Positions 16,021-24,466 of a stretch of DNA of 39,866 nt are shown piece after piece (position 1 is the first letter of the stretch; every line of letters begins with the position of its first letter). Below the pieces are notes generated by a model, which searched no databases, was not told where the DNA came from, and worked only from the letters and a program-made list of their open reading frames with translations. Both the position numbers and the translations under genes were made by a program. This stretch comes from JAILZP01 sp037444185 (lineage in GTDB: Bacteria > Bacillota > Desulfotomaculia > Desulfotomaculales > Desulfocucumaceae), in the NCBI GenBank assembly GCA_037444185.1, contig JBBIMW010000019.1, forward strand, positions 1 to 39,866. Direction: 5' to 3'.

Positions 16021-17682
16021 GTGTGCAATAGTGCGGACGACATTCGCAAGGCCAAAGGAGAATGGATCCAGTCCAGAGAAAAAATGCGGGACCGGGACTT
16101 TGTGTTTGAAACCGTGTCCTCCCTTCCGGTAAACGATTTATACACGCCGGAGGACATTGAAAATCTGGATTATATTAAGGACCTGGGCATGCCCGGCCAG
16201 TACCCCTACACCCGGGGGGTCCAGGGCAACATGTACCGGGGCAGGCTTTGGACCATGCGGCAGTTTGCCGGCTTCGCCACAGCCAAGGAATCCAATGAAA
16301 GGTACAAGTATCTGCTGACCAAGGGGCAGACCGGTTTAAGCGTGGCCTTTGATATGCCCACCATTATGGGCTACGACAGCGACCATCCCAGGGCCTTTGG
16401 CGAAGTGGGCCGCGTGGGGGTGGCCATCGACTCCCTGCAGGACATGGAAACCCTCTTTGACGGCATACCCCTGGATAAAGTGAGCACCTCAATGACCATC
16501 AACGCTCCGGCTTCCATACTCTGGTGCATGTATATCGCCGCCGGGGAAAAGCAGGGTGTGCCGTTGGAAAAGCTGACCGGCACCATCCAGAACGATATAC
16601 TGAAGGAGTATATCGCCCAAAAATCATGGATATTCCCTCCACTGCCCTCAATGCGCCTGATCACCGACATATTCGCCTATGCCTCCAGACACGTTCCCAA
16701 ATGGAACACCGTCAGCATCAGCGGCTACCACATCAGGGAGGCCGGGTCCACCGCCGTCCAGGAGCTGACCTTTACCCTGGCCGACGGATTCGCTTACGTG
16801 GAAGCGGGCATCGCCGCCGGGCTGAATGTGGACGACTTCGCCCCCAGACTTTCCTTCTTTTTTAACGCCCACATCGACTTCTTTGAAGAAATCGCCAAAT
16901 ACAGGGCCGCCAGAAGAATCTGGGCCAAACGCATGAAGGAAAAATACGGAGCAAAGGACCCCCGGTCCCGGATGCTGCGCTTTCATACCCAGACCGCCGG
17001 CTGCAGCCTCACCGCCCAGCAGCCCGAAAACAATATTGTGCGCACTGCCTACGAGGCCCTGGCGGCGGTACTGGGAGGCACCCAGTCTCTGCACACCAAC
17101 TCCATGGACGAAGTGTTGGCCCTGCCCACCGAGAAATCCGTCCAGATTGCCCTGCGCACTCAGCAGATACTGGCCTACGAGACCGGTGTGCCCAATGTCA
17201 TCGACCCCCTGGCCGGATCTTATTTCGTGGAGGCCCTCACCAACAAAATGGAAGAGGAGGCCGAGAAATATTTCGCGGAAATTGAAAGGCGCGGCGGTGT
17301 GCTGGCGGCCATAGACCAGAATTTCTTCCAACAGGAAATCGCGGATGCCGCCTACCATTTCCAAAGGACGGTGGACAGTAAAAAGCGCATTATGGTGGGT
17401 GTCAACGAATTTGTCAATGAGGATGAAAAGCAGGACATTGAAATACTAAAAATCGACCCCCAAGTGGAAAAGGACCAGGTGGCCAGGGTGCAGAAACTGC
17501 GCAGCGAAAGGGACAACATCAGGGTCCGGGAGAACATGGACGCATTGAGGAAAGCGGCCCAAGGCACGGAAAACGTGATCCCTTATATTCTCGGCTGCGT
17601 CAGGGCGTACGCCACCGAAGGCGAAATCGTCCAGCTGTTCCGGGAAGTATTCGGAGAATACAGGGAGAAGCCAATTTTCTAA
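16021..17682 (+). CDS. icmA: B12-dependent acyl-CoA mutase large subunit, isobutyryl-CoA mutase type
   Basis: TIM-barrel subunit of a two-subunit carbon-skeleton mutase, 553 residues, the size of IcmA. Family motifs: WTMRQFAGFATAKESN (about 77-92), GQTGLSVAFDMPT, GTIQNDILKEYIAQ and SISGYHIREAG with His236 (His244 in methylmalonyl-CoA mutase). Two residues decide the substrate: Phe82 replaces the Tyr89 and Gln200 replaces the Arg207 that bind the methylmalonyl carboxylate. Phe and Gln are the pair seen in isobutyryl-CoA mutase (Phe80, Gln198), so an uncharged branched acyl-CoA is expected. A database label of methylmalonyl-CoA mutase would be the default. Start GTG 16021 with GGAAAGGAG. Operon neighbours agree with butyryl/isobutyryl-CoA. 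Confidence 0.86.
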   Translation: MCNSADDIRKAKGEWIQSREKMRDRDFVFETVSSLPVNDLYTPEDIENLDYIKDLGMPGQYPYTRGVQGNMYRGRLWTMRQFAGFATAKESNERYKYLLTKGQTGLSVAFDMPTIMGYDSDHPRAFGEVGRVGVAIDSLQDMETLFDGIPLDKVSTSMTINAPASILWCMYIAAGEKQGVPLEKLTGTIQNDILKEYIAQKSWIFPPLPSMRLITDIFAYASRHVPKWNTVSISGYHIREAGSTAVQELTFTLADGFAYVEAGIAAGLNVDDFAPRLSFFFNAHIDFFEEIAKYRAARRIWAKRMKEKYGAKDPRSRMLRFHTQTAGCSLTAQQPENNIVRTAYEALAAVLGGTQSLHTNSMDEVLALPTEKSVQIALRTQQILAYETGVPNVIDPLAGSYFVEALTNKMEEEAEKYFAEIERRGGVLAAIDQNFFQQEIADAAYHFQRTVDSKKRIMVGVNEFVNEDEKQDIEILKIDPQVEKDQVARVQKLRSERDNIRVRENMDALRKAAQGTENVIPYILGCVRAYATEGEIVQLFREVFGEYREKPIF

Positions 17683-17706
17683 GAATATTGCAGCGAGGTG
17701 GTATTC

Positions 17707-18108
17707 ATGGCCAGAAAAATAAGGGTATTGGTGGCAAAACCGGGTCTTGACGGGCACGACAGGGGCGCCAGGGTAATCGCCAGGGGTCTCCGGGACGCCG
17801 GTATGGAGGTTGTATACACCGGGCTACACCAGACACCGGAACAGATAGTTGAGGCCGCCATCCAGGAGGATGTGGATGTGGTGGGGCTGAGTATACTTTC
17901 CGGCGCCCACCTGACATTATTCCCCAGGGTTTATGATCTATTAAGAGAAAACAACGCTGAAGACATTATGATAATCGGTGGCGGCACGGTGCCCGACGAC
18001 GACATCGTCACCCTGAAAGCCAACGGCTGGGCAAAGGAGATATTCACCCCCGGCGCCACCCTGGACAGCATAGTGGAATGGATTAACACCAACGTAAAGA
18101 TAAACTAG
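17707..18108 (+). CDS. icmB: B12-binding small subunit of the acyl-CoA mutase
   Basis: 133-residue Rossmann-like domain that binds adenosylcobalamin base-off/His-on. The DxHxxG motif is Asp15-Gly-His17-Asp-Arg-Gly20, with LSILSGAH near 65 and the GGG of MIIGGGTVP near 97 accommodating the nucleotide tail. It starts 24 bp after the large subunit, ATG 17707 with GAGGTGG (the frame opens nine bases earlier). The size equals IcmB and the detached small subunits of archaeal-type mutases. Last gene of the operon; no clear terminator follows, only a dispersed repeat. Confidence 0.93.
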   Translation: MARKIRVLVAKPGLDGHDRGARVIARGLRDAGMEVVYTGLHQTPEQIVEAAIQEDVDVVGLSILSGAHLTLFPRVYDLLRENNAEDIMIIGGGTVPDDDIVTLKANGWAKEIFTPGATLDSIVEWINTNVKIN

Positions 18109-18110
18109 AA

Positions 18111-18160
18111 GAGTGATGCAAAACCCGTTTGCGCGACATCAAGCGGGCATGGCCGGATAC
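18111..18160 (+). repeat. Dispersed intergenic repeat, copy 1
   Basis: Contains GCAAAACCCGTTTGCGCGAC followed by ATCAAGCGGGCATGGCCGGAT. Over 39 nt from AAAACCC it differs from copy 3 at only five positions, all purine transitions. It lies 3 bp after the mutase operon. Confidence 0.7.
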
Positions 18161-18202
18161 GGCCGGAGGCTCTGCAAGGCCCGGCAAGGGCTTGACCATA
18201 TT

Positions 18203-19387
18203 TCAACAGCCGCAACCCGTCTTTCCGCCCGGCAGGGTTATGTTCTTCCGCACAATTTCATCCAGCGCCGCCAGGGAGCTTTCCACTTCCCTGGCGGTGT
18301 TGAAATAAGAAAAACTGAATCTCACCAGCTTGCTTTCAAAAGTGCCCAGGGTGCGGTGGGCGTCCGGGGCACAATGCAGGCCCGCCCGGCAGGCCACATT
18401 GTAATTGGTGTCCAGAATGCCCCCTATCTCCGCCGAATCCCTTCCCTCAACCAGGAAAGACACCACCGGAGCCCTTTCTTCTTTTCCGCCGGGACCGTAA
18501 ACAACAATGCCCCGTATTTTTTGCACCCCTTCAAGAAACAACTCCATCAGGCCAAGTTCATGATCCCTTATTGATTTCATCCCCTCACCGGAAATGAAAT
18601 CAATTCCGGCTTCCAGCCCGGCAATGCCAGCGGTGTTCAGCGTGCCCGCCTCGTACCTTTCCGGTGGCGCGCCGGGCATATCAGGTAGCTCAGATTTATT
18701 CCCGGTGCCCCCCTCCTTTAATGGTTCAAGCTCTATCCCTTCATTCAGATATAGCCCCCCGGTGCCCGTGGGGCCCAGCAGGCTTTTGTGCCCGGGAAAG
18801 GCCAGAAGACCTATATTCATTTCCCTCACGTCTATATCCAGCACCCCGGCGCTCTGGGCGGCGTCCACCAAAAATACCACGCCGGCCTCCCCCGCCACCC
18901 GGCCTATCTCCTTCAGCGGCATTACAGTGCCGGTGACATTGGAGGCGTGGGTTATTGCAATCAGCCTGGTATCCGGCCTCAGGGCCCTTTTGACATCAGC
19001 GGGATCAATCCTGCCCTTTTCGTCGCACTTCACCCTGGTGACCCGTACACCTTCTTTCTCAAGCCGGTTGATGGGCCGGCTCACTGAGTTGTGCTCCATG
19101 GAACTGGTAACGACATGGCCGCCCTTCGCCATTATGCCTTTTATGGCCAGATTCAGCGCCTCGGTGGCGTTGGCGGTGAAAACAATCCGCTCATGGTTTT
19201 TTTCCCCGGTGTTAAACAGCCCGGCCAGCTTCCTCCTGGTACGTTCCACCATTTCCCCGGCCATAACCGACATTTTGTGACCGGCCCGGCCGGGATTGGC
19301 GCCAAATTCCCGGATACAGCGGCATATTGCTTCCGGCACCCCCGGCGGCTTTGGCCAGGAGGTGGCGGCGTTGTCGAAATAGATCAT
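18203..19387 (-). CDS. Cysteine desulfurase family protein (class V aminotransferase)
   Basis: PLP enzyme of the SufS/IscS fold. PLP lysine Lys201 (FPGHKSLLGPTG), His100 (MEHNSV) and Asp175 (FLVDAAQSAG). Cys333 (CRAGLHC) is in the active-site loop, giving desulfurase or selenocysteine-lyase chemistry. 394 residues, with a C-terminal tail ending in CGC (392-394), unusual for SufS and possibly an additional sulfur acceptor (inference). ATG 19387 has GGGGGCGGG upstream, whereas the ATG at 19402 has no ribosome site. Single gene, convergent with the mutase operon; no Fe-S scaffold gene is adjacent. Confidence 0.85.
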   Translation of the reverse strand: MIYFDNAATSWPKPPGVPEAICRCIREFGANPGRAGHKMSVMAGEMVERTRRKLAGLFNTGEKNHERIVFTANATEALNLAIKGIMAKGGHVVTSSMEHNSVSRPINRLEKEGVRVTRVKCDEKGRIDPADVKRALRPDTRLIAITHASNVTGTVMPLKEIGRVAGEAGVVFLVDAAQSAGVLDIDVREMNIGLLAFPGHKSLLGPTGTGGLYLNEGIELEPLKEGGTGNKSELPDMPGAPPERYEAGTLNTAGIAGLEAGIDFISGEGMKSIRDHELGLMELFLEGVQKIRGIVVYGPGGKEERAPVVSFLVEGRDSAEIGGILDTNYNVACRAGLHCAPDAHRTLGTFESKLVRFSFSYFNTAREVESSLAALDEIVRKNITLPGGKTGCGC

Positions 19388-19434
19388 TTTTCCCGCCCCC
19401 ATACTTTGTTTACTATATTATGTTTCCATTTTAT

Positions 19435-19468
19435 TCTCAAAAAAATAAAACGGCCCCCATGGGGAGCC
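19435..19468 (-). terminator. Rho-independent terminator after the EF-G paralogue
   Basis: On the minus strand GGCTCCCC-at-GGGGGCC (19452-19468) is followed by GTTTTATTTTTTT, 55 bp after the stop at 19523. Confidence 0.8.
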
Positions 19469-19522
19469 TAAATAAGATACTGTGACTTCTTACAATAAAC
19501 CCGCGTCGGCGCCGGATGGGAC

Positions 19523-21544
19523 TTACTTCTCGGCTTCAGCGGCGGCCTTGGCTTTCTTGATTACCTCCTCGGACAGCCTGCCCGGAACCTCCTCGTACCC
19601 CAGGAACTCCATTTTGAAGGAACCGCGTCCCTGGGTCATGGATTTAAGGTCGATGGCATATCTGTACATCTCGGCCAGGGGCACCTGGGCCTTGACCCTG
19701 GTGCGCTTTCCTCCGGGCTCCATACCCAGTATGCGGCCCCTTTTGGTGTTAAAATCACTTATGATGTCGCCCATGAAGTGTTCCGGAACAATTACCTCCA
19801 CGCTCATTATGGGCTCCAGAAGCACCGGCCTGGCCTGCTGGGCCCCTTTTTTGAACGCCAGGGAGGCCGCTATCTTAAAGGCCAGCTCCGAAGAGTCCAC
19901 CGGGTGGTACGAGCCGTCCACCAGCACCGCCTTTACTCCGGTAACCGGATAACCGGCCAGCACACCGTCCGCCATGGCTTCCCGGACGCCCTTTTCAACA
20001 GCCGGGAAGTAGTTTTTGGGGACGGCCCCGCCGAATACTTCCTCGTCAAATAGGAGATCCCCATCCATTAGAGGCTCCATCCTCAACCACACATGGCCGT
20101 ACTGTCCGTGGCCACCGGTCTGTTTCTTGTGTTTGCCCTCGACCTTGACCTCGGATCTGATGGTTTCGCGGTAGGGTACCTTCGGGGGCTCGGTGATGAT
20201 GTCAACACCGAAACGGCGTTTGAGACGCTCCATAATAATGTCCAGGTGCATTTCGCCCATGCCGGTAATCAGTGTCTGCTTAGTCTCGACATTCTTATCC
20301 ACCCTTACGGTCTTGTCCTCCTCCAGCAATTTGCCCAAGGCGCTGCTCAACTTGTCCTCGTCACCTTTGCTCTTGGGTATGATGGCCACCGAAAGGGTGG
20401 GCTCGGGAAAATCGATCCCTTCAAGGACCACAGGGTTGTCTTTTTCACATAGGGTGTTGCCGGTGTCAGTATCCTGGAGTTTCACCAACACCGCCAGATC
20501 TCCGGCTACAACCTCCTGGGCCTGGGCCGTGGTCTTGCCCCGGGTGAAAAGTATCTGGCCTATTTTCTCCGTTTTCTCTTTCCTGGAGTTGTAAATCACC
20601 ATATCTCCCCTGAGCTTGCCGGTGTATAAACGGATAAAATTCATTTTGCCCACATAAGGGTCCGCCAATGTTTTGAACACCAGTGCGGAGAAACTCCTGC
20701 CCTCTTCAATTCCGGGAGCCGGCAGGTAGTTTGCCATAAAATCCATAAAATTGACAATCGCCATATTCCTGGTGGCTGAACCGCAGAGCACCGGCACCAC
20801 CTTGCCGGCTTTAACACCGGCGGCCAGGCCCGCCTTTATTTCATCGGAAGTGAGCTCCTCGCCCTCCAGGTACTTCATCATCAGTTCGTCATCGCCTTCA
20901 ACGGCGGCCTCCACAAGTTTTTCCCTGTTCTCGGCAATGGCGTCCGCCAGGTCCTGGGGAACCGGAACTTCCTGGGGCTTGCCGTCCTTAAAAGTATATG
21001 CCTTCTGTTCCAGCAGGTCCACCACACCGGTAAAATCAAGGGCCTGACCCATAGGTAGCTGTACCGGCGCAAAATTGGCGGTAAATTTTCCCCTGAGCCC
21101 GTCCAGCACTTTATAAAAGTTTGCGTTCTCGCGGTCCATTTTATTGATGAACACAGTCCTCGGCAAATTCTTGTCCTCAACGAAATCCCAAATTATCTCT
21201 GTCTGCACCTCCACGCCGTCAACGGCGGAAACCACAAAAACGGCGCTGTCGGACACCCGCAAAGCGCCCTTCACTTCCCCGATAAAATCTGAATAGCCCG
21301 GGGTGTCCAGTAGGTTCAGCTTGCAGTTTTTCCATTCACACGGTATCAGGCTGGTGTGAATGGTTATCTGGCGATTTATTTCCTCGGGATGGTAATCGGC
21401 GGTGGTGGTGCCGTCCTCCACCCGGCCCAACCTGCTGACCGCCCCGGTATTGAACAGAACGGCTTCAACCAGCGAGGTCTTTCCCGCACCTCCGTGTGCC
21501 ACCACTCCGATATTACGGATCTTATCGCTCGGATAACTCTTCAA
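19523..21544 (-). CDS. fusA2: Elongation factor G-like GTPase (EF-G2 type)
   Basis: Translational GTPase of five-domain EF-G architecture, 673 residues. The P-loop is HGGAGKTS (17-24) rather than the HIDAGKTT of housekeeping EF-G; switch I has RQITIHTS rather than RGITI; LLDTPGYSDF and INKMDREN are intact. Domain IV has the HGQYGHVW segment and the C-terminal GYPVTGVKAVL. This combination marks the EF-G-2 (Thermus TtEF-G-2-like) paralogue, not the str-operon fusA; no rpsL/rpsG/tuf is near. Start TTG 21544 with GGGAGG eight bases upstream. Role in translocation or recycling is not established from sequence. Confidence 0.88.
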   Translation of the reverse strand: MKSYPSDKIRNIGVVAHGGAGKTSLVEAVLFNTGAVSRLGRVEDGTTTADYHPEEINRQITIHTSLIPCEWKNCKLNLLDTPGYSDFIGEVKGALRVSDSAVFVVSAVDGVEVQTEIIWDFVEDKNLPRTVFINKMDRENANFYKVLDGLRGKFTANFAPVQLPMGQALDFTGVVDLLEQKAYTFKDGKPQEVPVPQDLADAIAENREKLVEAAVEGDDELMMKYLEGEELTSDEIKAGLAAGVKAGKVVPVLCGSATRNMAIVNFMDFMANYLPAPGIEEGRSFSALVFKTLADPYVGKMNFIRLYTGKLRGDMVIYNSRKEKTEKIGQILFTRGKTTAQAQEVVAGDLAVLVKLQDTDTGNTLCEKDNPVVLEGIDFPEPTLSVAIIPKSKGDEDKLSSALGKLLEEDKTVRVDKNVETKQTLITGMGEMHLDIIMERLKRRFGVDIITEPPKVPYRETIRSEVKVEGKHKKQTGGHGQYGHVWLRMEPLMDGDLLFDEEVFGGAVPKNYFPAVEKGVREAMADGVLAGYPVTGVKAVLVDGSYHPVDSSELAFKIAASLAFKKGAQQARPVLLEPIMSVEVIVPEHFMGDIISDFNTKRGRILGMEPGGKRTRVKAQVPLAEMYRYAIDLKSMTQGRGSFKMEFLGYEEVPGRLSEEVIKKAKAAAEAEK

Positions 21545-21886
21545 ATTCTTTGCCTCCCTTGCAAATAATGTTGCCTGAGTAAAGTATTTCTATTCCCAAA
21601 AGCGGCTAAACACAACAAATTCGCCTCTTCATTCAATTTTCCGCACATTAAAAAACCAGCCCCCCAAAGAGCCGATCCACCGTGATAATGAAACGGAAAA
21701 AACTGGCTGACAGCACTTCACCAACCTTTTAATTATTCCACACAGAAAACTAAAATCCTTTTTTAAAAACCGAAAGAATGTTGCAAAACCCGTTTGTGCG
21801 ATATATAACATAATTTTAGCAAATGATTCCAGTAAACTTTTCATTAACGCCGACCGCCGGACATACAATTCAAAAGAGGTGAGAAC
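21545..21886. other. Intergenic gap between fusA2 and spoVB
   Basis: Divergent promoter region of 342 bp. A weak minus-strand sigma-A promoter, TTGTGT-N17-TAGAAA, lies about 40-75 bp upstream of fusA2. It also contains copy 2 of the dispersed repeat. The only ORF (minus 21629-21868) has no ribosome site and no recognisable domain. Confidence 0.4.
21775..21810 (+). repeat. Dispersed intergenic repeat, copy 2
   Basis: TTGCAAAACCCGTTTGTGCG followed by ATATATAACA; it matches copy 1 over the first half only and then turns AT-rich. Confidence 0.6.
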
Positions 21887-23434
21887 ATGTCCACCCGGTC
21901 CCTGCTACTGGGCGCCTCCATTCTGCTGGCGGCCAGTATATTCAATAGAGGCGTCGGCTTCATCTACCAGATCATGATGATGAGGCTAATCAAGCCCGAG
22001 GGCGTCGGCCTGTTCAATATGGTTTTCCCTGTCTATATCATGGTGCTGGTGCTGGCCACCCTGGGCATACCGGTGGCCGTCTCCAAACTGGTGGCCGGGG
22101 AGGCGGCCAGGAACAACCTGCCCGGCGCCTACAGGATATTCAAAATATCCCTGGCGGTAATTGCATCAAGCAGTATTATACTGACCGGAATCCTCTTTGC
22201 CGTGGCGCCTTTGCTGGTCCGGCACATATTTCCCAATCCGGACGTGTACATGTGTTTTGTCAGCTTAATCCCGGCCATATTCTTCGCTTCGGTTTGCTCC
22301 GCCTTCAGAGGCTTTTTTCAGGGGCTGCAGAGGATGGCCCCCACCGCCATAACCCAGGCGGCGGAACAACTGGTCAGGGTGGGGGCCGGCCTGGCTATAG
22401 CCTGGGCACTGCTGCCCAATGGAGTGCACTTTGCGGCCGTGGGAATCTCCCTGGGGGTGGTGTGCGGGGAAATGGTGGGCTTAATCATTATGGTTTACAT
22501 ATATTTGACCAGACGGCCCCGTATTCCATCCCGCACATCTTCCCAGGCCGCCGTCGACAGGCCCCTGGGGATAATTTTCAGCCTTGGCGTGCCGGTAACC
22601 CTCACCCGTTTCATATCCACCGCCCTGATGTCACTGGACGCTCTGATTATACCACGCAGGCTGCTGCTGTCCGGCATGTCCCTGGGCGACGCCACCGCCA
22701 CTTACGGCCAGTTCGTAGGCATAGCGGAGGCCCTGCTGTTCACCCCGGGGGTGGTCACCATCGCCCTGGCCACGGCACTGATTCCTGCGGTAAGCGACGC
22801 CCTGGCCCAGGAGAACCCCTCACTGGTCAACAGCCGGATTCAGGAGGCCCTTCGCATTACAGTGCTGGTGGGCGCCCCGGTGGCGGCGGTGTTCCTCGTG
22901 CTGCCCCGGGATCTCTGCCAGGCGCTTTTCGGCTACGGGTCGGCCGGTGACGCTCTGTTTGTAATGGCCTTATGCGGCCCGTTCCTCTATCTTCAGCAAA
23001 CCACCACCGGAATACTGCAGGGACTGGGAAGGGCCGAAATACCTTTTAAAAATCTATTGAAAGCGTCGGTGGTAAAGTTGTTGGGCATTTACTTCCTCAC
23101 CCCGGTTCCGGGCTTCGGCATACTGGGCACCGCCCTGTCCCTGGGCATGACGTATATAATAATGTCAATGATGAACTACAGGGATCTGAAAAAAATCACC
23201 GGCCTAAAAGTGGACCGGTCCATGTGCGTTTACAGGCCGGTTCTGGCATCGGCAGCAATGGCAGTGTCCATTATTCAAGTGAAGGGTCTTGTGGCGCCCC
23301 TCGGCCTGCCGGAGCTTTTCAGCCTGTCCCTGAAGCTTTTCGCCGGCGCCTTCGTGTATATTTGGATCCTTTATATACTGGGCGGGATCACCTCCGGAGA
23401 TATAAGGAGGGTGAGGCATCTGTTCAAAAGATAG
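21887..23434 (+). CDS. spoVB: Stage V sporulation protein B-like lipid flippase
   Basis: MOP/MVF-superfamily polytopic membrane protein, 515 residues with about 14 hydrophobic segments. The N-terminus (SILLAASIFNRGVGFIYQIM), LIKPEGVGLFNMVFPVYIM and GIPVAVSKLVA are typical of SpoVB, needed for spore cortex peptidoglycan synthesis through export of a lipid-linked precursor. ATG 21887 has AGAGGTGAG. The gene is monocistronic. Paralogues with roles outside sporulation exist in such genomes, so the exact role is moderately sure; the family is certain. Confidence 0.9.
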   Translation: MSTRSLLLGASILLAASIFNRGVGFIYQIMMMRLIKPEGVGLFNMVFPVYIMVLVLATLGIPVAVSKLVAGEAARNNLPGAYRIFKISLAVIASSSIILTGILFAVAPLLVRHIFPNPDVYMCFVSLIPAIFFASVCSAFRGFFQGLQRMAPTAITQAAEQLVRVGAGLAIAWALLPNGVHFAAVGISLGVVCGEMVGLIIMVYIYLTRRPRIPSRTSSQAAVDRPLGIIFSLGVPVTLTRFISTALMSLDALIIPRRLLLSGMSLGDATATYGQFVGIAEALLFTPGVVTIALATALIPAVSDALAQENPSLVNSRIQEALRITVLVGAPVAAVFLVLPRDLCQALFGYGSAGDALFVMALCGPFLYLQQTTTGILQGLGRAEIPFKNLLKASVVKLLGIYFLTPVPGFGILGTALSLGMTYIIMSMMNYRDLKKITGLKVDRSMCVYRPVLASAAMAVSIIQVKGLVAPLGLPELFSLSLKLFAGAFVYIWILYILGGITSGDIRRVRHLFKR

Positions 23435-23440
23435 GCACTC

Positions 23441-23484
23441 CATCCGGCCATGCCTGTTCGATGCCGTGCAAACGGGTTTTAAAA
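23441..23484 (-). repeat. Dispersed intergenic repeat, copy 3 (inverted)
   Basis: On the minus strand TTTTAAAACCCGTTTGCACG, then GCATCGAACAGGCATGGCCG. It fills the 44-bp space between the convergent spoVB and surE stops and overlaps the surE stop codon. Confidence 0.7.
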
Positions 23485-24237
23485 CTTCCATCCTTTGATC
23501 CGTTCCAGATCGTTGTGGTTGGTCAGGTCTATCTGAACCGGGGTGACCGTTATATATCCACGGGAACTGGCGCCCACATCCGTGTCCGGGCAGTTGCCCT
23601 CAAGATCGCACACTTCCCCGGCCATCCAATAATACTCCCTGCCCCGGGGATCGGTGCGCCTGTCGAAAATATTTATGTATTTCATACTGCCCAGCCGTAC
23701 CGTCTTAACGCCGGCGGGCCGGCCCGGAGGCACATTGACGTTGAGCAGCGTACCCTGCGGCATCCCTTCCCTCTTCACCGTCAGGACCAGTCCGGCCGTG
23801 AAATCCGCAGCTGCTGTAAAATCGTGGTCCCGGTAACTGGTAAGAGAAACGGCCACGGCGGAAAATCCGCAAATCACGGCTTCCACCGCCGCCGACACCG
23901 TACCTGAATAAAGCACGTCTGTGCCCAGGTTGGCGCCCTGGTTTATGCCGGAAACCACCAGGTCCGGCGGGTCATCCAGCAGTTCCTCCAGGGCCAGCTT
24001 TACGCAGTCCGCCGGAGTGCCGTCCACCGACCAGCCTCTGGATTTGGGCGACGAATAATTCAGTGCCCTTGCCCTGATGGGCCTGTGCATGGTTATGCCG
24101 TGCCCTATGGCGCTTCTTTCCCGGTCCGGCGCCACCACGTATATTTTTTTTATTTCTTCCACTTTCTCCAGTCGTTCCCTCAAGGCGACTATCCCGTCGG
24201 CGAAAATGCCGTCGTCATTGCTTATCAGTATACGCAT
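23479..24237 (-). CDS. surE: 5'/3'-nucleotidase SurE
   Basis: Metal-dependent nucleoside monophosphatase. The active-site SNDDG is at residues 6-10, followed by VVAPDRERSAIGHGIT and VVSGINQGANLGTDVLYSGTV, all SurE hallmarks. 252 residues, usual. Start ATG 24237. Last gene of the minus-strand que-folE-ypmA-surE run; the spacing to ypmA is 24 bp, so it is probably co-transcribed. Confidence 0.95.
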   Translation of the reverse strand: MRILISNDDGIFADGIVALRERLEKVEEIKKIYVVAPDRERSAIGHGITMHRPIRARALNYSSPKSRGWSVDGTPADCVKLALEELLDDPPDLVVSGINQGANLGTDVLYSGTVSAAVEAVICGFSAVAVSLTSYRDHDFTAAADFTAGLVLTVKREGMPQGTLLNVNVPPGRPAGVKTVRLGSMKYINIFDRRTDPRGREYYWMAGEVCDLEGNCPDTDVGASSRGYITVTPVQIDLTNHNDLERIKGWKF

Positions 24238-24261
24238 CGGACCACCAAAATCAATAGCTTT

Positions 24262-24453
24262 TTATACCTCATATATAGTTATGGTCATCATACCGCTCCC
24301 GTGCTGTCTGGTCAGCCCGAACACCAGCTTCCGCTCCTTCAGGCTCTTATTCAAAAAATCCACCACCCGGTACATTTCGCTGTATGGCGGAAAAGATTTG
24401 GTGGCTATCAACTCCAGCTTGCCCGGGGTGACTTTTTCCCGGTCCTCCTTCAT
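24262..24453 (-). CDS. ypmA: YpmA family protein (DUF4264)
   Basis: 63 residues, soluble. The pattern KLELIATKSFPPYSEMYRVV, DFLNKSLKERKLVFGL and MMTITIYEV matches the short Firmicute protein YpmA/DUF4264, of unknown function. ATG 24453 has GGAGTGAA. It lies between folE (13 bp) and surE (24 bp), inside the operon. Recognition is by pattern. Confidence 0.75.
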   Translation of the reverse strand: MKEDREKVTPGKLELIATKSFPPYSEMYRVVDFLNKSLKERKLVFGLTRQHGSGMMTITIYEV

Positions 24454-24466
24454 TCAGTTCACTCCT

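Noticed and set aside
18203..18300. Terminator for the mutase operon in the 18109-18202 space
   Set aside because: The GGCCGG-rich sequence has no stable stem followed by a T-run; only the dispersed repeat is clear.
21629..21868. 79-residue minus-strand ORF between fusA2 and spoVB
   Set aside because: No ribosome-binding site before the start, no family pattern, and it runs over the dispersed repeat; it is more likely promoter and repeat DNA.
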